This document shows, piece by piece, positions 14,119 through 20,157 of a DNA stretch of 30,703 nucleotides. Source of the stretch: a virus; the IMG/VR virus record IMGVR_UViG_3300043438_000156, positions 1 to 30,703 of that record; one strand, given 5' to 3'. The notes under the pieces were generated by a model. That model did not search any database. It had not been told where the DNA came from and saw only the letters and a list, made by a program, of their open reading frames with translations. Made by a program: the position numbers and the translations under genes. The stretch's first letter is position 1. Each line of letters opens with the position of its first letter.

Positions 14119-14457
14119 CTAGCGGGAACCGGGCAGGGGCTTATTGCTACGGCGTCTATTACAACTTCTATGAGCTGGAAGGAGTTGTCCAGTATCTCCA
14201 GAGCTGGCAGGAATTACGTGGTCAGCTTCGAATGGGTCATTTTCTTTTTTTCCTTCTCCGCATAAGTGGCAAGCAATCGCGTTCTCCCGGACTGCTCTAG
14301 CCCGTCGTGCGTAGTCCCCGCCATACTGTCCCGTCGTTGCCTTGCGCTGAGAACGTCTAGCTTCGTGAATTGCTTTGGCTTGCGCTTGATGTGGTTCGCA
14401 TAGCGGTTCGGGGGATAGGACTCCGCAGATACGGCAGGGCTTAGGGAACCTTCTAAT
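14119..14457 (-). CDS. HNH endonuclease, apparent ATT start
   Basis: A 112-residue HNH nuclease. It has a zinc ribbon at the N-terminus (PCRICG, then LCEPH) and a core of CHLCG, ADHVIPASSGDTGQLLPAH and RSCNRRRSNKP, so the H-N-H residues and zinc cysteines are present. The frame contains no ATG, GTG or TTG between the preceding stop and the core. The best start is ATT at 14457-14455, which gives M-RRFPKPCRICG, the expected N-terminus, and overlaps the TAG of the upstream gene (ATTAG). A GGGGAAA tract lies just before. HNH nucleases next to terminases help cos cleavage in HK97-like phages. Confidence 0.8.
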   Translation of the reverse strand: MRRFPKPCRICGVLSPEPLCEPHQAQAKAIHEARRSQRKATTGQYGGDYARRARAVRENAIACHLCGEGKKENDPFEADHVIPASSGDTGQLLPAHRSCNRRRSNKPLPGSR

Positions 14458-14623
14458 CTTTTCCCCAATCCTTTCCCTTGAACTGGATAGGTGGAGCGTC
14501 GAACACTCGAACCATTACTTGCGCGCAGTTGGCGCAGCCCGGCTTATGCTCTTCAGCTTCTACGCTTCGGGTAATGGTAATGGTCATAGGACAGTCAGGG
14601 CATTTGTATTCGTAGGTTGGCAC
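14453..14623 (-). CDS. FmdB-like zinc ribbon protein
   Basis: A 56-residue zinc ribbon. It opens VPTYEYKCPDC, matching the MPTYEY-x-C-x2-C start of FmdB-type ribbons, and carries the second knuckle CANC (30-33). The C-terminus is 'DAPPIQFKGKDWGKD', also usual for FmdB proteins. The start is GTG 14623, overlapping the TAG of the upstream gene (TAGTG). Its role in phages is not established. The size and zinc knuckles recall Mu Com, the activator of mom translation, but there is no sequence relationship I can see, so I would not call it Com. Confidence 0.8.
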   Translation of the reverse strand: MPTYEYKCPDCPMTITITRSVEAEEHKPGCANCAQVMVRVFDAPPIQFKGKDWGKD

Positions 14624-14976
14624 TATGCGGATTCCTTTAGAAAGTCTTTGATTTTACTTCTTGTTCCGGTGCGGTAGCTAATGTCGTTGCGCTCCAGCTC
14701 CAGCGAATAGTCCGGCTGGATTATGTGTTCTTTGTTTACGCAGTCCTTGTGAAGACAAGTGCGGAAGCCCGGAAGATAAAGCTTTAGGTTTCTATCTATC
14801 GGGTTGAAGTGTTCGTCTACTTCTCCCCGCCACGGACGGCAGACTGTTCCGTTGTATTTGATTTCAGTTGCCATTCCATTACGGCAGTCTGAGCATTTAC
14901 CGTCATAGGTTCCCCGTGCCTTTCTTCTTTCTACTGCCGCTTCGCTAACTTCCATTCCGCAACGCTCGCAATTCAT
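14623..14976 (-). CDS. Zinc-ribbon / degenerate HNH-like protein A
   Basis: A 117-residue protein with two zinc knuckles (CERCG near residue 3; CSDCRNG near 28), then 'IKYNGTVCRPWRGEVD' and an HNH-like ending, 'FRTCLHKDCVNKEHI'. The same order of motifs occurs in the protein encoded at 20146-20415, so the two are paralogs. The CVN-x-EH segment resembles the last part of HNH nucleases, but the first His of the catalytic pair is not obvious, so activity is doubtful. A DNA-binding role is likely. It ends in a TAGTG overlap with the FmdB-like gene. Confidence 0.65.
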   Translation of the reverse strand: MNCERCGMEVSEAAVERRKARGTYDGKCSDCRNGMATEIKYNGTVCRPWRGEVDEHFNPIDRNLKLYLPGFRTCLHKDCVNKEHIIQPDYSLELERNDISYRTGTRSKIKDFLKESA

Positions 14977-14978
14977 TT

Positions 14979-15149
14979 CTAATCCCTTCGTTTGTGTATC
15001 TCTTCTTTGAGTGCTTCGATAATACCCTTGACGTCCGTATCTCCGAACGCGTCTATCTGGTCTACTTGTTCTAGCCAGTTGATTATTGTTAGACGTTCTA
15101 TTTCTTTTCCTGCGTTGAACGCTCGCAGATATTCCTTTAGTAGTTTCAT
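14979..15149 (-). CDS. Small helical protein (56 aa)
   Basis: A 56-residue protein, MKLLKEYLRAFNAGKEIERL followed by 'NWLEQVDQIDAFGDTD' and a basic C-terminus. The start is ATG 15149, overlapping the TGA of the metallophosphoesterase (ATGA). A longer open frame upstream overlaps that gene and is not coding. Unknown function; helical and coupled to its neighbour. Confidence 0.6.
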   Translation of the reverse strand: MKLLKEYLRAFNAGKEIERLTIINWLEQVDQIDAFGDTDVKGIIEALKEEIHKRRD

Positions 15150-16306
15150 AGCTTGTAAACCGTTCCCGTAAAGTCGATTCCCTTTTCCAAGAAGAACGTT
15201 ACAAGTCCGGGCTGAGAATCTTCTCCCGCTTGACGCTTCCACCAGCCGGAGCCGTTGTCCATTGTTGAAGCTTGAACCCAGAAGCGAGAAGTCCCCCGCG
15301 GTGTTGAACCTAGCTCGACGATTCGCAAGTGGTGGAAGTGTCCACTCACTCCGATTGTTGCCGCTGCTACGGGCTGATTGCCGAAAGCTTGTTGCCTCCA
15401 CCACGTCGGAACTTGGTCTGGACGCGGGCTTTGATGTCCGTGCCAAAGTCCGAGAACGTGGAACCCGTCGTCGAAGATATCCAACGCTACAGATTCGTCG
15501 TGCGGTTGTGGCTCTACGAACTTGATTGGCAGACCGACTTCAGAAGCTAACCGGGCTATAGTTCGTCCGATATGGATTCCCCAGTCGTCGGTTCCCTTTC
15601 CTACTCGCTGTTTGTTTATTCTCATTTGACAATGATTCGAAGCCACGGAGAGATAAACGATTTCGGGAACGTGTTCGCATAGAGCGCGCAGGGTCGTCCA
15701 CGCTAGAGTTGTCGCCAAATCTACCTGCTCCATAATTGATAGGTCGTTCGTGAAAAGTTGATTAGCGTCGTTAGCGTTTATAAAGTTCTCGATAGTATCT
15801 CCAACGTCGCAGAAGATTACTTTTGAAGGTTTTTCTTTCTTGACTTGTTGAATAAGCTTCGCCGTTGTTAGTTCCACTCTCTCGATTAGCTGGGCAGTTC
15901 CTCCGCGGTGGTCTACCTTTCCAACCTGTAAGTCCGACCAAAGAACAACTAGAGCCTTCTCGCTTGTCTGAGTTAGCTTTGTCTTGTTTAGCTTCGCAAC
16001 CTTCTTAGCTTCGGCGTAGAGAAGTGGCAGGTCAATTCCGCTGATTCGCTTGCGGAACGTGAACCGGAAAGACGTTAGGAATTCGCCGCCTTCTTTCTGT
16101 TGCCATTTGCTTACCCGGGGAGTTCCAATAACTTCGAACTCTTCAGGATTCATTCCAGCGGCTTCTAGAAACTCTTCGAAGCTGGTTGGCGATTCTGAAT
16201 AAGGAGTTGTTGCTTCGCCTTGATTGCCGTCGAAGATTACTCCCGGACGACCGAACGGAGTCGGTTCGACTTTCTTGGCTGGCTGTAAGTTATTTAGCAA
16301 GAGCAT
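15146..16306 (-). CDS. Metallophosphoesterase, SbcD/Mre11-like
   Basis: A 386-residue calcineurin-like phosphoesterase. Metal-binding blocks in order: SDLQVGK (124-130), GDTIEN (169-174), SNHCQMR (223-229), HGHQ (289-292) and SGHFHH (321-326). The first block has DLQ where many relatives have DxH, but the other ligands are intact. Residues 1-115 form a separate N-terminal region with an acidic Pro/Glu stretch. Related actinophage proteins are usually annotated as nucleases or phosphatases. The likely role is a DNA end-processing nuclease. The start is ATG 16306 with GGAAGAA. Confidence 0.85.
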   Translation of the reverse strand: MLLLNNLQPAKKVEPTPFGRPGVIFDGNQGEATTPYSESPTSFEEFLEAAGMNPEEFEVIGTPRVSKWQQKEGGEFLTSFRFTFRKRISGIDLPLLYAEAKKVAKLNKTKLTQTSEKALVVLWSDLQVGKVDHRGGTAQLIERVELTTAKLIQQVKKEKPSKVIFCDVGDTIENFINANDANQLFTNDLSIMEQVDLATTLAWTTLRALCEHVPEIVYLSVASNHCQMRINKQRVGKGTDDWGIHIGRTIARLASEVGLPIKFVEPQPHDESVALDIFDDGFHVLGLWHGHQSPRPDQVPTWWRQQAFGNQPVAAATIGVSGHFHHLRIVELGSTPRGTSRFWVQASTMDNGSGWWKRQAGEDSQPGLVTFFLEKGIDFTGTVYKL

Positions 16307-16509
16307 TCTTTCTTCCGGTGGCGCAGGATTGAAACGTCGCTTATCTTTAGTCCCCTAGAGCTTAGTTCCCGAGCTAAGGCTCCGGAGTTAAATTCCGGGT
16401 TTGCTAAGGCTCCGTCTAGGATTTCTTGGTCTTTCTTTTCTAGCTTGTTCCGTATAGTTCTTACCGCGCAACTACTAATCCTTAGCGGCGGTTTCAGGTC
16501 TTCCAACAT
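16294..16509 (-). CDS. Small helix-turn-helix-like protein (71 aa)
   Basis: A 71-residue basic protein. The segment 'NSGALARELSSRGLKISDVSILRHRKKECSC' (41-71, quoted by its key parts GALAREL and SILRHR) has the spacing of a helix-turn-helix with a basic recognition helix and ends in a CSC tail. Its stop overlaps the phosphoesterase gene by 13 bases. Probably a DNA-binding regulator; no target can be named. Confidence 0.6.
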   Translation of the reverse strand: MLEDLKPPLRISSCAVRTIRNKLEKKDQEILDGALANPEFNSGALARELSSRGLKISDVSILRHRKKECSC

Positions 16510-16687
16510 TTGTTCCCCTTATTAGATTGAGAGCCAAGTCCCCGAGTTCGGGTTCCAGTCCAGCGTATTCCATTTCCCAAGCTTTAGCCATTAGCAACGC
16601 AAGGTTTTTTCTTATGCTTTCGAAGTCTTCAGACCAAACTAGATTCGGGTCATTTAGAAGATTCAAAGCTTCTGGAAACTTATCCAC
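16475..16687 (-). CDS. Small acidic helical protein (70 aa)
   Basis: A 70-residue acidic protein (MDKFPEALNLLNDPNLVWSE, then 'KNLALLMAKAWEMEYAGLEP') that looks fully helical. The start is GTG 16687 with AGGAAAA upstream. It overlaps the next gene by 35 bases. No family recognised. Confidence 0.55.
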   Translation of the reverse strand: MDKFPEALNLLNDPNLVWSEDFESIRKNLALLMAKAWEMEYAGLEPELGDLALNLIRGTNVGRPETAAKD

Positions 16688-16779
16688 GGTTTTTCCTATC
16701 TAGTAGAAATAGCCGAATCTGATAGCGCAACCAGAGAATCTGGCGACGAATGTGAAACGGTTTTCTTTTTCCGCGGTGC

Positions 16780-16971
16780 TTACCCTTCGACAATTTCTAC
16801 AATCCTTTCTAGAATCTCTACCTCTACGTTGGTGATTACAACTGCGTCTTCGAGCAGGGCTTCGATTATTCTTTCCCGCTCTGCGACTGTTCCGCGGTGA
16901 TATCCCCGGGCGAATGCGAACGTTAGCTTGCGCTCTTTCTTATCTTTCGAGTTCGGTCTGAAGCCACTCAT
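16780..16971 (-). CDS. Small G-x3-ER motif protein 1 (63 aa)
   Basis: A 63-residue protein with a basic N-terminus and the shared motif in 'FARGYHRGTVAERERIIEALL' (20-40, in part), i.e. aromatic-x2-G-x3-ER-x-RI. The C-terminal half is a Val/Glu helix. It is one of a row of related small genes at 16.8-18.2 kb. Starts at ATG 16971, inside the end of the preceding 41-residue gene. Confidence 0.6.
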   Translation of the reverse strand: MSGFRPNSKDKKERKLTFAFARGYHRGTVAERERIIEALLEDAVVITNVEVEILERIVEIVEG

Positions 16972-17065
16972 TGAAGGCCACCATATCCCTTTCTAATTCC
17001 TTTATCATTTCGCCGTAAGTTTCTAGCTCGATTAGCAGAAGGTCTAGTTTCGTTTCTAAGTCCAT
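16940..17065 (-). CDS. Tiny coiled-coil protein (41 aa)
   Basis: A 41-residue protein (MDLETKLDLLLIELETYGEM, then IKELERDMVAFNEWLQTELER) with leucine heptads along its length. The start is ATG 17065 with AAAGGA at correct spacing; it overlaps both the upstream gene (10 bases) and the downstream one (32 bases). The fit of ribosome site, overlaps and heptads supports it as real despite its size. Confidence 0.55.
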   Translation of the reverse strand: MDLETKLDLLLIELETYGEMIKELERDMVAFNEWLQTELER

Positions 17066-17259
17066 TTCAATTCCTTTACGTGTAGTTCGGCCCGCTTTAG
17101 TCCGATTAGGATTCCGGTTTCGTCGAGTGTCGAAGCGGCTTGTTCTTGTTTAGCTATTTCTTCGCCCAGCATTTTTAGAATCCGGTTTCTTTCGTGTTGA
17201 ATGCCCGAGTTGAACGCGCGAACTGCGCTGCTTGCGATTATGTCTTGTAGGTCGCTCAT
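17056..17259 (-). CDS. Small G-x3-ER motif protein 2 (67 aa)
   Basis: A 67-residue protein with the shared motif in 'VRAFNSGIQHERNRILKML' (13-31): aromatic, G, then ER-x-RI. The rest is a helical, Gln/Glu-rich segment. Starts at ATG 17259, overlapping its upstream relative (ATGA). Unknown function. Confidence 0.6.
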   Translation of the reverse strand: MSDLQDIIASSAVRAFNSGIQHERNRILKMLGEEIAKQEQAASTLDETGILIGLKRAELHVKELKWT

Positions 17260-17498
17260 TTTTTCTCTTCCTTGATTGCGTAGATAATTGCTTCAGTAAT
17301 TGCGTCTAATTGGTCAAACTCAACTGGAATTCGCATAGCCGTAATTTGACCAAACGCTTCGTGAGTATCTTTTGCTTTAGTAAGTCTTTTCTCTAGCAAA
17401 TTGATAATGCGTTCCCTTTCCTTATTCCGTCCGTCTTCGAATGCGTCTTCGCTAATCTTCCAGACGATTTTGGTAATTTTTTCTACTGCTGAAGTCAT
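17256..17498 (-). CDS. Small G-x3-ER motif protein 3 (80 aa)
   Basis: An 80-residue helical protein with the shared motif in 'EDAFEDGRNKERERIINLLE' (17-36). The C-terminal half is a second helix ending KEEKK. Start and stop overlap those of its neighbours (ATGA), as in the rest of the row. Confidence 0.6.
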   Translation of the reverse strand: MTSAVEKITKIVWKISEDAFEDGRNKERERIINLLEKRLTKAKDTHEAFGQITAMRIPVEFDQLDAITEAIIYAIKEEKK

Positions 17499-17782
17499 AG
17501 CCCCAAGCCCCTTAGAACTTCGTTCTGCTCGCGCTTGTAGCGTCCTTCGATTTCCTGAATTATGTCGTCTAGGTTGATTGGAATTCCTTCGTGGTCTTCG
17601 ACAAAGCTGAGAAGATACTCTCGCTCGTTTCGTTGCCCGGCTTTGAATCCGTCGGTGTAAGCGGTGTTGCTAGTTAGCTTCTTATCTAGTCCGTCATAGA
17701 AACCGCGGACGTAGTTTTCTTGCTTGACCTGTTGAATCGTTCCGAAGGTGGTCGTTACTTCGTCTTCGTCTTTCCAGCTCAT
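17495..17782 (-). CDS. Small G-x3-ER motif protein 4, two copies (95 aa)
   Basis: A 95-residue protein with two copies of the shared motif: a weak one, 'NYVRGFYDGLDKKL' (22-35), and a full one, 'AYTDGFKAGQRNEREYLLSF' (40-59). The internal duplication suggests that this gene family grows by unequal recombination. The C-terminal tail is acidic then basic. Confidence 0.6.
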   Translation of the reverse strand: MSWKDEDEVTTTFGTIQQVKQENYVRGFYDGLDKKLTSNTAYTDGFKAGQRNEREYLLSFVEDHEGIPINLDDIIQEIEGRYKREQNEVLRGLGL

Positions 17783-17970
17783 TCCATTTCCCTTCTTGGT
17801 CTACGGTCAATCTGCGCTAGCTCTTCGATTAGCAAGTTCAAAGTTGCCGGGTCGATTAGTTTCTTAACAACTAGAAACTCCAAAAGATTTTCGACTGCGG
17901 CTTGTTCGTCGCGTCGTCCTCTGTTGTAAGCGTCTAGCGTTTCAACGGGAAGTTTCAGAAGCGTAAACAT
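17779..17970 (-). CDS. Small G-x3-ER motif protein 5 (63 aa)
   Basis: A 63-residue protein. The motif is 'LDAYNRGRRDEQAAVENLLE' (12-31), with EQ replacing ER. The C-terminus is strongly basic (RRPRREME). It overlaps its neighbours at both ends. Unknown function. Confidence 0.6.
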   Translation of the reverse strand: MFTLLKLPVETLDAYNRGRRDEQAAVENLLEFLVVKKLIDPATLNLLIEELAQIDRRPRREME

Positions 17971-18178
17971 CAGCGTTCAATCCTTCCACTAGGTCGAGAA
18001 TCTTTGCCACCGCTTTAGTTGGAACCGGGTTCGTCGCTTTGATTAGGCGAAGAACTTCGTCCCGCATTAGAAGACGGCCCATAAGGATTCCGTCCTGTTG
18101 CGCGGTCTGGTAGCTAAATTGGTTCGGATTGAAGTCGTCGTTTCCGAACTCGATTGCCGGGTTAGTCTTGCTTGTCAT
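17942..18178 (-). CDS. Small G-x3-ER-like motif protein 6 (78 aa)
   Basis: A 78-residue protein with a divergent copy of the motif, 'QDGILMGRLLMRDEVLRLI' (28-46), followed by a helix. The N-terminus is polar and Asn-rich. It overlaps the next gene by 29 bases. Membership in the family is less certain than for its neighbours. Confidence 0.55.
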   Translation of the reverse strand: MTSKTNPAIEFGNDDFNPNQFSYQTAQQDGILMGRLLMRDEVLRLIKATNPVPTKAVAKILDLVEGLNADVYASETSR

Positions 18179-18347
18179 TTATTGTCCTTTCCAAGAACTG
18201 ATTTTCTAGGTAGTTGAGTAGTTGAAGCTGGGCGGTGTATCGGTAGAGTCCGAGAGCTGGATTATCGTTTCTTGTTGCGCTCTGCTCCTTTGCGTATTCG
18301 TGTCCGACTTTTAGAATTCGGCGGAGAACGAATTCAACTTCGTTCAT
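18162..18347 (-). CDS. Small helical protein (61 aa)
   Basis: A 61-residue protein, MNEVEFVLRRILKVGHEYAK then 'YRYTAQLQLLNYLENQFLE'. The start ATG 18347 overlaps the TGA of the upstream membrane protein (ATGA); the longer open frame before it is not coding. Two amphipathic helices; function unknown. Confidence 0.55.
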   Translation of the reverse strand: MNEVEFVLRRILKVGHEYAKEQSATRNDNPALGLYRYTAQLQLLNYLENQFLERTINDKQD

Positions 18348-18502
18348 AGATACTTCCTTGCTAGGTAATCGACGAAGAAGATTGTCGTTCCGAGAAACCC
18401 AAAGACTCCGAGAGTGTATCCAAGAAGCAAGTTGGTTTCCTGAAGCTTCCAACTGCCAGCCAAGATAGCTGCGAAGAGAACAAAGAATCCAAAGAGCTTC
18501 AT
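18344..18502 (-). CDS. Small two-helix membrane protein (52 aa)
   Basis: A 52-residue protein with two transmembrane-length segments (about 3-20, FGFFVLFAAILAGS, and 25-44, LLLGYTLGVFGFLG) and a basic end (ARKYL). The start ATG 18502 overlaps the TAA of the upstream gene (TAATG). It could act in superinfection exclusion or host takeover, but nothing in the sequence decides this. Confidence 0.6.
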   Translation of the reverse strand: MKLFGFFVLFAAILAGSWKLQETNLLLGYTLGVFGFLGTTIFFVDYLARKYL

Positions 18503-18735
18503 TAGACACGCACCTTCGGGACTGAGAACTTGTCCACGAATTCGTCGAACTTGTCGTGCGCTAGTCGCTTGTTTAGTTCTCCGTCGAGCGACGTGTAATG
18601 CTCGAAGAAGTGGTCTGCTCCGTTGCGAATCTCGACGCAATAAACAAACTGATTGTTCTTGCCCCGGGTAAATCCAATAATCACGAACTCGTCGTCCGCT
18701 CTCTCGAAGTGGTCGAGAATTGTTAGGTTAGTCAT
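18502..18735 (-). CDS. Small acidic protein (77 aa)
   Basis: A 77-residue protein with alternating strands and a C-terminal helix ('EFVIIGFTRGKNNQFVYCVE', 'DKFDEFVDKFSVPKVRV'). The start is ATG 18735 with AAAGGGAAAA. No family recognised. Confidence 0.55.
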   Translation of the reverse strand: MTNLTILDHFERADDEFVIIGFTRGKNNQFVYCVEIRNGADHFFEHYTSLDGELNKRLAHDKFDEFVDKFSVPKVRV

Positions 18736-18757
18736 TTGTTTTCCCTTTCCTTCCGGG

Positions 18758-18773
18758 GGAGGCTTACGCCTCC
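18758..18773 (-). other. Intercistronic hairpin GGAGGC/GCCTCC
   Basis: A perfect 6-bp stem with a 4-base loop covers the stop codon of the gene ending at 18764 and lies just before the Shine-Dalgarno of the next. There is no T tract, so it is more likely a translation or mRNA stability element than a terminator. Confidence 0.45.
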
Positions 18774-19036
18774 ACCCTTCCTGCTACTGTAAATAGTTCG
18801 TGGTGGCGACCTGACCAAGTCATTTCGCTAACCTTTACGTTTTCGATTACGTATCCTGCTGCGGCTAGTTCTGCTGCTGCGGTGCTTGGTGAGAAAGTCC
18901 AGTTAGCAACGATTATCTGACCGCCGTCATTCATTACGGAGTAGCCAAAGTCTGTCCAGCCGTCTTTCTTGTCAAAGCCTAGAGAAGATAGTTTGCGGCT
19001 TACTGCTGAAGCGGTGGTCTTTGCGATTGTGTTCAT
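18764..19036 (-). CDS. Unknown early protein (90 aa)
   Basis: A 90-residue protein starting at ATG 19036, chosen because AAAGGAA precedes it; a longer frame to 19081 lacks such a site. The sequence (NTIAKTTASAVSRKLSSLGF, 'WTDFGYSVMNDGGQIIVANW', 'SEMTWSGRHHELFTVAG') suggests a small alpha/beta domain. It is the first gene after the 188-base intergenic region, so it may be strongly expressed early. Confidence 0.55.
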   Translation of the reverse strand: MNTIAKTTASAVSRKLSSLGFDKKDGWTDFGYSVMNDGGQIIVANWTFSPSTAAAELAAAGYVIENVKVSEMTWSGRHHELFTVAGRVEA

Positions 19037-19224
19037 TTCGGTTCCTTTCGTAGCCCCCGGGCCTTTCCCGGTTGTTACCAACCTAGCACGAATTTTCGGG
19101 AATTTCTACTAATTTTCGCAGATTTTGGAAAATTTCTGGGAATGTTACCAAATCGTTATAATTCAAGGTAGTTCGAACGGGTGTTCGATAGATTTGGAGC
19201 CGTAGAACGCCCGTAGGCGGGTTT
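19037..19224. other. 188-base AT-rich intergenic region
   Basis: One of the longest gaps in the genome, clearly richer in A and T than its flanks. It contains three spaced repeats (19092-19139), a TATAAT box on the plus strand (19157-19162), a 6-bp hairpin TCGAAC/GTTCGA (19173-19188) and a plus-strand terminator-like hairpin (19210-19226). It could be a replication origin, an operator region, or the site of a short plus-strand RNA. Confidence 0.6.
19092..19139. repeat. Three 8-mers at exact 20-bp spacing (iteron-like)
   Basis: AATTTTCG begins at 19092 and at 19112; AATTTCTG begins at 19132. The first and third are followed by GGGAAT. A 20-bp period places the copies on nearly the same DNA face. 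This fits origin iterons or an operator array; nothing shows which protein binds. Confidence 0.5.
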
Positions 19225-19226
19225 TT
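19210..19226 (+). terminator. Plus-strand hairpin with T5 run
   Basis: CCCG-TAGG-CGGG followed by TTTTT reads as a small intrinsic terminator on the plus strand, ending at the last codon of the minus-strand rusA gene. The stem is only 4 bp. It would end a transcript begun at the TATAAT box at 19157. Confidence 0.35.
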
Positions 19227-19635
19227 AGGACTCGGGTAGAGTGTTTACCCTTATCAAGGCTCCGGGGCCTCTATGGTCGGCGTAGAGCTTTGTAGCCGTT
19301 AGCCGGACAATCCGAGAATCGTCCACGTAGATTCCTGCCGTGGTCAAGGAATCACCGACGCTACGAATCAGCTTGTCAAGGTCGGGCATTACGGAAGGGA
19401 ACTCCCGGGTCGCCGTCTTCGGGCGAGGGAGATAAAAGATGACCGAAAGCTCGACCGGGCTATCTATCGGTTCCCAGCCTTCAGGGATTAGGTCTAGAGC
19501 CGCGAAGACGACTGCGTTTCTCCAACGCTTATGCTTTGCCGAATTGACTTGAACAATCCGTCCGTTTATTACGGAGTGCGAACCTTGAGAAGCGGGGTCG
19601 CCGAATACTTCGATTAGTAATTCAGTTGCGGACAT
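19225..19635 (-). CDS. rusA: RusA-like Holliday junction resolvase
   Basis: A 136-residue RusA-family endonuclease that resolves branched DNA during recombination and before packaging. Family features: 'GDPASQGSHS' (12-21), 'FYLPRPK' (67-73), the acidic cluster PDLDKL (84-89) with D95, and YVDDSRIV (103-110) followed by K116. All catalytic aspartates expected for RusA are present. The start is ATG 19635; it overlaps the upstream small membrane protein gene by 14 bases. Confidence 0.92.
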   Translation of the reverse strand: MSATELLIEVFGDPASQGSHSVINGRIVQVNSAKHKRWRNAVVFAALDLIPEGWEPIDSPVELSVIFYLPRPKTATREFPSVMPDLDKLIRSVGDSLTTAGIYVDDSRIVRLTATKLYADHRGPGALIRVNTLPES

Positions 19636-19780
19636 ACTGCCGCCACGCTTCGGTGATTCCTGCCCAAAGGTAGAAAAGACCGAAGACTAGTCCCGTCACG
19701 TGTAGGAAGCCGGAAGATTCGGAAGCGAACTCCACGAATAAAATTCCGGACGCAACGGGGACTAGCCAACGGATAAACAT
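19622..19780 (-). CDS. Small two-helix membrane protein (52 aa)
   Basis: A 52-residue protein with two hydrophobic segments (about 5-19, WLVPVASGILFVEF, and 25-41, FLHVTGLVFGLFYLWAG) and a basic C-terminus. The start ATG 19780 overlaps the stop of ssb (TAATG). Unknown role; it lies between ssb and rusA. Confidence 0.6.
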   Translation of the reverse strand: MFIRWLVPVASGILFVEFASESSGFLHVTGLVFGLFYLWAGITEAWRQYVRN

Positions 19781-20106
19781 TAGAACGGCAGAGCGTCTTC
19801 GTGAGTCGGAACCATTCCCGGAGCTTCGGAAGCGTCGAGTTTGATTGTTGCGAAGTTGATTGACAGATTTACTACGGTTTTGTCTTCGCCTTCTTTGTTC
19901 TTGTAGTTTCCGATTGCCGCTGAGAGCAGACCGCGAGCGGATACTTTTTGCCCGACCTGAAGTGTTGAAGTCGGAGTATCTAGCCAAGCGGTATATCTTG
20001 CGTCGCGCTTTTCGCCGTCTTTTGATTTGAAGGTTTCGAGAATCTGTACGCCTTTGTTTCCAAAGACCAGTCCAACGATTTCGCCTTTTACTTCTACTGT
20101 TGCCAT
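19780..20106 (-). CDS. Single-stranded DNA-binding protein-like (OB fold)
   Basis: A 108-residue protein with the beta-rich body of an OB fold ('EVKGEIVGLVFGNKGVQILE', 'ARYTAWLDTPTSTLQVGQKV', 'VVNLSINFATIKL') and an acidic tail ending HEDALPF. The tail matches the D-x-[hydrophobic]-PF tip by which SSB recruits partner proteins. It is a divergent SSB judging by size and tail. Neighbouring rusA and replication genes agree. Confidence 0.7.
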   Translation of the reverse strand: MATVEVKGEIVGLVFGNKGVQILETFKSKDGEKRDARYTAWLDTPTSTLQVGQKVSARGLLSAAIGNYKNKEGEDKTVVNLSINFATIKLDASEAPGMVPTHEDALPF

Positions 20107-20133
20107 AGTGTTTCCACCTTTCTTTTTTTCTAC

Positions 20134-20157
20134 CCTAACAGTTAGTTAGGACTTTTT
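20134..20157 (+). terminator. Plus-strand intrinsic terminator-like hairpin
   Basis: CCTAAC/GTTAGG (20134-20139 and 20145-20150, 5-base loop) is followed on the plus strand by ACTTTTTT. All genes here lie on the minus strand, so it would stop antisense transcription. It overlaps the 3' end of a minus-strand gene; on that strand it is followed by A-rich sequence. Confidence 0.4.

Noticed and set aside
14214-14468. 84-residue TTG-start frame over the HNH gene
   Set aside because: It is the shifted reading of the HNH frame; all zinc and HNH motifs lie in the other frame.
14979-15446. 155-residue open frame overlapping the phosphoesterase
   Set aside because: Its first 99 codons lie antiframe to a well-supported gene and are Ser/Arg-rich. 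The real gene starts at ATG 15149 (ATGA overlap).
16688-16779. Gene in the 92-base gap between small genes
   Set aside because: No frame with a ribosome site; only a 5-bp hairpin is visible.
18344-18640. 98-residue frame extending the small membrane protein upstream
   Set aside because: The upstream part is Arg-rich shadow of the 77-residue gene; ATG 18502 overlaps that gene's stop as TAATG.
19622-19987. 121-residue frame extending the membrane protein into ssb
   Set aside because: The added part is Arg/Gln-rich out-of-frame ssb sequence; ATG 19780 gives a clean two-helix protein.
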